Below are positions 37,362-42,940 of a stretch of DNA of 42,940 nt, in pieces. The stretch is from a virus. The notes under the pieces are model-generated. The model saw only the letters and a program-made list of their open reading frames with translations, ran no database searches and was not told the origin of the DNA. The DNA lies in the IMG/VR virus record IMGVR_UViG_3300042945_002518, positions 1 through 42,940 of that record; one strand, 5' to 3'. The position numbers and the translations under genes are program-made. Positions within the stretch are counted from its first letter, which is position 1; each line of letters starts with the position of its first letter.

Positions 37362-38625
37362 GCAGGCAAGCATACTCGACAGCTTCCAGAAGTATCCTGT
37401 CACACTCTGTAAGGCCGGAAACTCGGTCGGCAAGTCTTATGCACTGGCCGCCGCCGCCCTGCACTATCTGGCCTACAATCCCGGTGCCAAGATCATCTGC
37501 ACCGCCCCGTCACACACCCAGCTCAGGGAAGTTCTCTGGGCCAACATTGTTGAGGCGTACAACAACTGCCCCTACAAAATCTTCGACAATGCCAGACTTT
37601 CAAAGTCTCCTGACCTGAAACTGGAAGTCTCGCCCTCATGGTTCATCCTCGCCTACTCCACCACCACCGCAGAAAGATTTTCCGGGCACCACTCACGCAG
37701 GCTGGCCGTGATCGTTGATGAAGCGTCTGGTGTTAATCGCGAGATCTTTGAGGCTGCCGACTCGCTTATCCCACACCGCATGCTTCTGATCGGCAACCCG
37801 CTCCGTCCTGAAGGCGTATTCTACGAGCGATGTCTGAGGGCCAGCCAGACTTCCGGCACAAACCTCATCACCATAAAGTCCACCGAAAGCCCCGACATTG
37901 CAGTGCCACACTCCAATCGCGGCCTCGCCTGCCAGAACTGGCTGGATAAATGCCGTTCAGACTACGGCGAAGGGTCAATGTGGTGGAAGGCACACGTTGA
38001 CGCTGAATTTCCAACCTCCGGGGCCGAACAAGTCATCCCGTCCGACTGGCTCAACGCCTGCGAAACAGTTGTCTGGACACAAGCTGGCCACCGCAGGCTC
38101 GGCATCGACCTCTCCACAGGCTCAGGCGGAGACAAAACAGTCCTCATCGTTCGCGACGACAACGGTGTGCTTGAAGTCATGCACTCAAACGAATGGTCGC
38201 TTGAAGAAACAGCCCGCCGCTGCTACGAGCTCGTTATGCGGTTCAAGATCATGCCCCAGCACGTCGTCTGGGATATGCCCGGGATCGGCATGGACTTCGC
38301 CTACCGCCTCGAATCAGTCGGCATCCACGGGGCCACCGGATTCCAAGGCCAACGCTTCTCCGGCAAAATCCACGCCAACCTCAAAACAGCCGCCTACTGG
38401 AACATGCGACAACGACTCGACCCCAAAGGCGTCTGGCCTCAACGATTCAGCATCAGCCCAAGCTACACCAAGCTCTTCAGAGACGAACTCGCCGCCACAC
38501 GATACACAATCGATGCCTCTGACAGAATCGCCATCGTTCCTAAAGACGATATCATCGCCGCTCTTGGCCATTCGCCAGACTTCGCCGACGCACTGGCCAT
38601 GACATTCGCCTACCCCAATATCTGA
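37252..38625 (+). CDS. terL: Terminase large subunit
   Basis: A 457-residue protein. The ATG at 37252 is six bases behind GGAGG, which decides the start over longer in-frame options. ATPase domain: Walker A variant KAGNSVGKS (54-62), Walker B AVIVDEA (152-158) with Asp156/Glu157, coupling motif MLLIGNP. Nuclease domain: Asp286 in LGIDLSTGSGGDKT, Asp341 in VVWDMPG, and Asp443/Asp446 in SPDFADALAM, matching the RNase H-like nuclease. It packages DNA into procapsids via the portal and cuts the concatemer. The gene overlaps the previous one by 110 bases. Confidence 0.92.
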   Translation: MKTKTNPPWISNEWERCRRDPVRFNRVILKRHKLWSKQASILDSFQKYPVTLCKAGNSVGKSYALAAAALHYLAYNPGAKIICTAPSHTQLREVLWANIVEAYNNCPYKIFDNARLSKSPDLKLEVSPSWFILAYSTTTAERFSGHHSRRLAVIVDEASGVNREIFEAADSLIPHRMLLIGNPLRPEGVFYERCLRASQTSGTNLITIKSTESPDIAVPHSNRGLACQNWLDKCRSDYGEGSMWWKAHVDAEFPTSGAEQVIPSDWLNACETVVWTQAGHRRLGIDLSTGSGGDKTVLIVRDDNGVLEVMHSNEWSLEETARRCYELVMRFKIMPQHVVWDMPGIGMDFAYRLESVGIHGATGFQGQRFSGKIHANLKTAAYWNMRQRLDPKGVWPQRFSISPSYTKLFRDELAATRYTIDASDRIAIVPKDDIIAALGHSPDFADALAMTFAYPNI

Positions 38626-38631
38626 TTGCAA

Positions 38632-38661
38632 TTGACACCAGACACCAAATAAGCATAATAT
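38632..38661 (+). promoter_or_regulatory. Promoter ahead of the portal gene
   Basis: TTGACA (38632-38637) and ATAATA/TAATAT (38655-38661), spacer 17-18. The exact heptad operator overlaps the -35 box and spacer. A terminator lies only 30 bases behind its predicted start. Confidence 0.7.
38633..38647 (+). promoter_or_regulatory. Tandem heptad operator, exact consensus
   Basis: TGACACCAGACACCA, exact copy, covering the -35 box and most of the spacer of the portal promoter. Confidence 0.75.
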
Positions 38662-38691
38662 ACCATTGCATAACCAGAGACTATGCGGAAG

Positions 38692-38726
38692 GATTGGTGC
38701 ATATTTCTGTGTGCCAATCTTTTTTT
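38692..38726 (+). terminator. Attenuator-like intrinsic terminator in the portal leader
   Basis: GATTGGTGCA (38692-38701) pairs with TGTGCCAATC (38710-38719), 10 bp with two G-U pairs, followed by seven T bases (38720-38726). A competing upstream stem GCATA/TATGC (38668-38672 and 38682-38686) lies in the same leader. Because the promoter is just upstream, either a leader RNA of about 60 nt is made or an antitermination mechanism is used. Confidence 0.75.
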
Positions 38727-38751
38727 CTCTCTGCACGCTGGTTAAACGACA

Positions 38752-40314
38752 ATGGCCTATGACACGGTTCCGCTTTTCGGGTCAACCTCACAGCTTCTTT
38801 CCAGTAATGCAGGAAAGGCGTTCGGGCGTTTCACGCCCACAATAGTTAATTCGCCGGAAGAGATACAAAAGCAGGTTGACGCCGGTTTTGAGCAGGAATA
38901 CCCTCGCATTGTCGAGCACTCCAAGAACAAGCAGGCTTACAACGCCGAGTTTGACGAGCTCCTGACAACCATGTCGAGCACGGCCATACCCAAGAAGGTG
39001 TGGCGATACGTCGTTTTAATGCGTCGGGCCGTCTCTGTCCTCTCAAAATACCTTTACAAGAATCCGCCCAGAAGGATCATCCCTTCAAACCCCGAGATCT
39101 CGGATTATCTTGAGTACCTTTATCGCGTCGAAGGCGTGAATGCCATCATTCAGGCCGCTGACAAGATGACATACGTAACCGACGTGTCAGCGATTGAGGT
39201 GTTTCCGAACTTCAGCAGTGATCCGGCAGCCTCGCCCGTCAAGTTCAGGCTTTGGGACGGTGCCGAAATCATTCCGATGTTTGCCCCTGACAACGCCATT
39301 GATCCCGTGGCGGTCGCCACGATCACCACTTTTGGTGCCAGCCAGTTCATTGCCCGGGTTTACACACCGGAAACCATCAACACATACCGGATTGCTGATG
39401 GAAAATCAGATTTGACCGAATCTGGCCGAAATTACTTCGGCATTATTCCGTTTGCATTCTTCCACTACGAACATCCTGTCAACTACTTCTGGTCGCCCGG
39501 CATTGGCAAAGCCCTCAGAGACATGAATCAGCATGTTGTCCGCAGGCTCACCGACCTCAACGACCAAATCTCTAACCTCAGGCCCAAAGGCTACGCCAAA
39601 AACTGCCCACCTCAGTGGGTCATGCCGACAAACCTCCGCCCTGACGAGTTTGTCACCATGCCTAACGCCTTTAATGCCCAAGGCGAAGGCCCAGAAGCCG
39701 AGATTGGCTGGCTCAACCCTGACACCAGCTTCACTCAGATTGACTGGAATGACCTCACCAATTTCATCGACTTCGGCCTTGAGATGCTTGGCATACCGCC
39801 ATCGTCAATCCGCATGGAGCAACAGGGCGGCACGTCGGGCGTGGCAATCCAGTCCGAGCAGCTTCCGCTCATCGAAGAAGCCGAAAACCGGCAGGTCTCT
39901 TTCGAGCGATATGAGACCAATCTGGCGAAGATCACACTTAGGGTCATCGCTGCACAGATCGAAACATTTAAAGTCAGGCCCATATTCAATCCTGCCGACC
40001 TGCGACAAGCCGCTGAAAACCTCGCCATGACGTTCCGTTGGCCGCCCATGACCAAGAACAGGCCGGGGCCTGACAGAGACGCCCACGATGCGTTTATGCT
40101 CCAGAACAAGCTCAAGAGCCGCATCACGATCATGATGGACAACGAGAACATGAGCGAAGAGGAAGCCGCCGCTTATGTCCAGAAGCAGCTCGATCAGATC
40201 AATCAGGAAGAGCTTTACATTGCTCAGGCCCAGTTGCAGGTAGAGCAACAGCAACTGGCAATCCAAGCCCAGTTTGCACAGCCTCCAGCACCGGAGAGTA
40301 CCGATGGGAATTAA
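38752..40314 (+). CDS. Portal protein
   Basis: A 520-residue protein directly after TerL. SPP1/HK97-type portal features are seen: helical N-terminal wing, beta-rich mid-section around EVFPNFSSDPAASPVKFRLW and IIPMFAPDN, the clip/stem-like region GIGKALRDMNQHVVRRLTDLND, and GIPPSSIRMEQQGGTSGVAIQSEQLPL (a typical portal phrase). A helical, Gln-rich C-terminus (QAQLQVEQQQLAIQAQF) would form the barrel. It forms the dodecameric entry ring through which TerL packs DNA. It has no clear ribosome binding site apart from AAACGACA, so translation may be weak. Confidence 0.85.
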   Translation: MAYDTVPLFGSTSQLLSSNAGKAFGRFTPTIVNSPEEIQKQVDAGFEQEYPRIVEHSKNKQAYNAEFDELLTTMSSTAIPKKVWRYVVLMRRAVSVLSKYLYKNPPRRIIPSNPEISDYLEYLYRVEGVNAIIQAADKMTYVTDVSAIEVFPNFSSDPAASPVKFRLWDGAEIIPMFAPDNAIDPVAVATITTFGASQFIARVYTPETINTYRIADGKSDLTESGRNYFGIIPFAFFHYEHPVNYFWSPGIGKALRDMNQHVVRRLTDLNDQISNLRPKGYAKNCPPQWVMPTNLRPDEFVTMPNAFNAQGEGPEAEIGWLNPDTSFTQIDWNDLTNFIDFGLEMLGIPPSSIRMEQQGGTSGVAIQSEQLPLIEEAENRQVSFERYETNLAKITLRVIAAQIETFKVRPIFNPADLRQAAENLAMTFRWPPMTKNRPGPDRDAHDAFMLQNKLKSRITIMMDNENMSEEEAAAYVQKQLDQINQEELYIAQAQLQVEQQQLAIQAQFAQPPAPESTDGN

Positions 40315-40567
40315 CTACGTCGTTATCCGGCATGCTCATCGTCGTGCCGCTCTGCGAATCAAGACACCTGAGGTGTCCATTGTCAAAAGCGGAAACACTT
40401 ACACGGCTGTGTCGTCGCAAATAAGCCTGAGCTACGTCTGGTCTGTCACAGGCGGCACAATCACGGCTGGAAGCGGAACGCAAACAATCACCGTTTCTGG
40501 CACGCCAACAATTGTTTCAGTCACTGCGACAAACGCCAACGGCAAGTCGGGGAGTGCGACAATCTAA
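40304..40567 (+). CDS. Small Ig/PKD-like protein
   Basis: An 87-residue protein, ATG at 40304 behind GGAGAG, overlapping the portal gene end. After a basic N-terminus (HAHRRAALRIK) it has an Ig/PKD-like beta sequence (YTAVSSQISLSYVWSVTGGT, ITAGSGTQTITVSG). Such domains decorate virion surfaces and bind carbohydrates weakly. A virion decoration or fibre-associated role is inferred. Confidence 0.55.
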   Translation: MGINYVVIRHAHRRAALRIKTPEVSIVKSGNTYTAVSSQISLSYVWSVTGGTITAGSGTQTITVSGTPTIVSVTATNANGKSGSATI

Positions 40568-40938
40568 TGGCAAAATCGTGGAAACAAACCGCCGCAACCC
40601 GAGGAATTGAGTTCTATCCCGGCAACAACGTCACTCTGGCTTTCCAGATTACGACGCCGGTTACGGCCAATAACATCACGACGAATGTTCCGGTCAATAT
40701 CACGGGGTATCAGTTCGAAGCAAATTTACTGGTAAATGGTCAAGTTTTTACGGGAAATGTTTCGGTAATCAGTGCAGCCAATGGCACGATAGCCCCGGCC
40801 TTTTCGCGAGAACTTACGGCCAATGTGCCTGAAGGTTGCCACGGCTGGGAACTGGGCATGACCGACGCAGGCAATTACAAGCGAACGATAATTATTGGCC
40901 CAGCCGTTGCCTTGTGCAAAGGGGGCTGCAATGCCTGA
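40567..40938 (+). CDS. BppU-like / fibre attachment protein
   Basis: A 123-residue protein, starting one base inside the previous stop. The sequence (IEFYPGNNVTLAFQITTPVT, VNITGYQFEANLLVNGQVF, GWELGMTDAGNYKRTIIIG) has the beta-sandwich pattern of the N-terminal domain of baseplate upper proteins, which attach receptor-binding fibres. It precedes two fibre genes, which supports the role. Two Cys near the end (LCKGGC). Confidence 0.6.
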   Translation: MAKSWKQTAATRGIEFYPGNNVTLAFQITTPVTANNITTNVPVNITGYQFEANLLVNGQVFTGNVSVISAANGTIAPAFSRELTANVPEGCHGWELGMTDAGNYKRTIIIGPAVALCKGGCNA

Positions 40939-42094
40939 CCCAATCGTTATTCTGGCAAATTCGCCGGACCAGATCGTCATTCCGCCCCTTTCCGTAACGA
41001 TCATTCAGGATGATCGAACGGCGATGGTTACGTCCGTCAATAACATGACGGGCAACGTCTCGATCAATTACGGCAACCTTCCCGGCACGCCGAATCTAGC
41101 GGTTTATCAGACAATTGCCAATAACACTTGGGCGAACCTGACGGGAAAGCCGACTTTTGCCACAGTCGCCACCAGCGGCCTTTACAGCGATCTAACCGGC
41201 CTGCCGAATCTCAGTGTTTATCTGACAACGGCCAACGCAGCTACGACCTATCAGCCAATCGGCAACTACGTTGCGGCCTCTTGCCTTACATGGTCGAATA
41301 TCACGGGAAAACCGACATTTGCTACAGTGGCAACGTCAGGGGCTTACTCTGACCTTACGGGCACGCCGAATCTAGGCGTTTACCTGCTTAGTACCACAGC
41401 GGCAAGCACTTATTACCTTCAAACCAACCCCAGCGGCTATATCACGGCTTCCTGCTTAACCTACAGCAACATCTCAGGCACGCCAAACCTGAGCTTGTAC
41501 CTCACTACAGCGAATGCAGCGGCAACGTATCTGCCATCGGCCAACTTCAGTTTTGCCAATATCACGGGCAAGCCGACGACACTTGCCGGATACGGCATTA
41601 CCGATGGATTGACAACCAGTAACGCATCGGCTACTTACGCCACGATTGCCAGCCTTTCAAGCTATCTGACAACGGCCAACGCTTCTACGACCTACGCCAC
41701 ACTTTCGACAAACACATTCACGGGCCAGCAGAATTACAACAGTAATATTCTTGACAAGCCACGGTTGCAAGCCCTCAGAGAGAGCTATTCCAGCCCGACG
41801 ATTAGCGGCGGCACGCTTACGCTCGATTTGAGTGTGGCAAACAACTTTTACACGTCCCTTAATGCGGCCATCACAACCATTTCGATTACCAACGTGCCAG
41901 CGTCAACGATGGAAGCGTTCTTCAAATTGGAACTGACCTCTGACGGCACGGCTCGGGCGATTACTTGGCCGGGCTCATGGACGTTTCTGTCAGGCTCGAA
42001 CCCTTCAGTGCCATCAACCAACGGGGCCAAGACGGTTCTTCTCGGGTACACAAAGGACGGTGGAACAAGCTGGTCAATAGGATCGAACAAGTGA
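40931..42094 (+). CDS. Repeat-containing tail fibre protein
   Basis: A 387-residue protein, ATG at 40931 behind AAAGGGGGC. Residues about 45-270 consist of imperfect repeats with the core N-(I/L)-(T/S)-G-x-P and YLTTANA(A/S)TTY, typical of beta-helical phage fibre shafts. The C-terminus holds a globular domain (LSVANNFYTSLNAAITTISI, ARAITWPGSWTFLSG) resembling collar or phage tail-collar-like knobs. It is Asn/Thr/Ala-rich. A receptor-binding or shaft function is likely. The stop overlaps the next start (GTGA). Confidence 0.75.
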   Translation: MPDPIVILANSPDQIVIPPLSVTIIQDDRTAMVTSVNNMTGNVSINYGNLPGTPNLAVYQTIANNTWANLTGKPTFATVATSGLYSDLTGLPNLSVYLTTANAATTYQPIGNYVAASCLTWSNITGKPTFATVATSGAYSDLTGTPNLGVYLLSTTAASTYYLQTNPSGYITASCLTYSNISGTPNLSLYLTTANAAATYLPSANFSFANITGKPTTLAGYGITDGLTTSNASATYATIASLSSYLTTANASTTYATLSTNTFTGQQNYNSNILDKPRLQALRESYSSPTISGGTLTLDLSVANNFYTSLNAAITTISITNVPASTMEAFFKLELTSDGTARAITWPGSWTFLSGSNPSVPSTNGAKTVLLGYTKDGGTSWSIGSNK

Positions 42095-42940
42095 TAGCGA
42101 AAAAGCTCTTACAAGTTCTGAAACCTGCAACCGGCGGTGGTGGTGGTGGTCCGTCCGTTCCGACACCTACCGTCTATTGGGAAGCTGATTACGGTATAGT
42201 TACGACTACCAATGGCACCACAGCCGACGCCTCGCCTGTATCGGGCAACAAAGTTTTATCGTGGACAAGCAAAGACGCATCAGCTTCGGTAGCAAGCTAT
42301 TCGGTCAATAGTCAGCGGCCAACTTATTTCGCGCCTTCGGGAAGTAAGCCGTATGTAAGATTTCTTGCGTCAGGCAGTGAAACGCTTGAAACAACGGCAT
42401 TTGTTTCTACGTTTAATAATGCCAGCCAATATTCAATGGGCGTACTTTTCCGCAAGATGCCCGCTTACACCGGCTATCACAACCAAGTCTTTTTGGCGTT
42501 AAATACAGGCAATGCGGGTTCATTGTTTGCACAGGGTGGCTTAAACATCGGTCAAATAGCTTCGGGCGGCGTTACATATCTGGGCGGCACTCGGGTTATT
42601 CTGAATGGTATTTCTCTGCCAACGGGCGTTGGCACATTGTTTGGCTCCTTCTCAACAACTTCGACAAGTGCAACAGTCGCCGCATCGTCAAACACAAGAT
42701 TGTATTACAACGGAATTTTAGTGGCTTCCGATACAGCTTCATCTGCCACGCTAAATTATTCCGACAAAATCATTCTCAACAACTTTGTTGATCCTCCCAA
42801 CTCGGTCAACACAGAAGTGTTTGGGTTCTACCTTTACTCGACGCAATTGTCCGATACACAAATCACCTCGGTTCATAACGATTGTTTTTCGCGGTTTAAC
42901 GTGGGAGATTTAGATTTTTCGTCTGTTTCGCTCCTCCTTC
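42091..42940 (+). CDS. LamG-domain tail fibre, N-terminal part (3' end outside window)
   Basis: GTG at 42091 overlaps the previous stop. A short helix and GGGGGG linker are followed by a beta-rich LamG-like domain (PTVYWEADYGIVTTTNG, FGFYLYSTQLSDTQITSV). The final readable segment, VGDLDFSSVSLLL, is the classical beginning of another LamG domain whose continuation is the open frame at base 1. Together they form a multi-LamG fibre of at least 700 residues. Closing the circle directly would shift the frame and reach a TAG after 15 codons, so some bases are absent at the junction. Confidence 0.75.
   Translation, partial: MIAKKLLQVLKPATGGGGGGPSVPTPTVYWEADYGIVTTTNGTTADASPVSGNKVLSWTSKDASASVASYSVNSQRPTYFAPSGSKPYVRFLASGSETLETTAFVSTFNNASQYSMGVLFRKMPAYTGYHNQVFLALNTGNAGSLFAQGGLNIGQIASGGVTYLGGTRVILNGISLPTGVGTLFGSFSTTSTSATVAASSNTRLYYNGILVASDTASSATLNYSDKIILNNFVDPPNSVNTEVFGFYLYSTQLSDTQITSVHNDCFSRFNVGDLDFSSVSLLL

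Overview
This window is an almost complete genome of a temperate tailed phage (Caudoviricetes) with a siphovirus-like long non-contractile tail. The evidence is a terminase large subunit, portal, scaffold, major capsid protein, tail tube, a 661-residue tape measure and receptor-binding fibres, plus a tyrosine integrase next to a tRNA-Pro 3' fragment that looks like attP. The two window ends are the two halves of one LamG-domain fibre gene, so the molecule is circular or circularly permuted and is cut inside that gene. The frame does not close directly, so at least 3n+2 bases are missing at the junction. The host is bacterial but unresolved. Integrase C-terminal motif style, frequent TTG starts and a papain-like peptidase in the lysis position would fit a planctomycete-like Gram-negative host, but this is a weak inference.

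Layout. (1) 1-4434: end of the LamG fibre, a fibre-associated protein, then a run of small membrane proteins (holin/spanin-like candidates), a secreted thioredoxin-like protein and a papain-family cysteine peptidase. No conventional endolysin is visible. (2) 4493-9379: head genes (two basic proteins of unknown role, scaffold, P22/HK97-type coat). (3) 9452-18693: connector, tail terminator, tail tube, tape measure, tail tip and adhesin-like genes, mostly joined by ATGA or TTGA overlaps. (4) 18701-19738: a small gene and a promoter-rich segment with a candidate structured small RNA. (5) 19770-22623: replication and recombination genes, including a DUF3820-like protein with an SSB-like tip, a PD-(D/E)XK nuclease and RuvC. 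(6) 22612-24090, minus strand: integrase, attP and a small regulator candidate with a ribbon-helix-helix-like C-terminal half. (7) 24180-27426: RecT-like recombinase, Zn-finger protein, ThyX and others. (8) 27472-33255: single-gene or short transcription units, each with a promoter, a leader hairpin and a GATAGGAG-type ribosome binding site: DUF932 protein, class II glutamine amidotransferase, amidoligase-like protein and unknowns. (9) 33256-33939: noncoding, repeat-rich possible origin. (10) 33940-37361: small accessory genes, including a DUF3310 protein and an Ead/Ea22-like protein. (11) 37252-42940: TerL, portal and fibre genes leading into the split LamG gene.

The most striking system is regulatory. 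A 15-bp element, TGACACCAGACACCA, which is two unspaced 7-bp WGACACC heptads, occurs exactly three times and four more times with one mismatch. Nearly all copies overlap sigma70-type promoters at late, recombination and small-RNA transcription units, and single or inverted heptads sit in most of the remaining promoters. Contiguous direct or inverted 7-bp heptads are the operator style of omega-type ribbon-helix-helix repressors. The divergently transcribed 113-residue protein beside the integrase is the best in-window candidate for the binding protein. Other unusual features are a promoter-to-terminator small RNA (about 19109-19235), a promoter followed at once by an attenuator ahead of the portal gene, a 22-residue peptide whose first 11 residues duplicate the next gene with only synonymous changes, long same-strand gene overlaps, and a glutamine amidotransferase/amidoligase pair.
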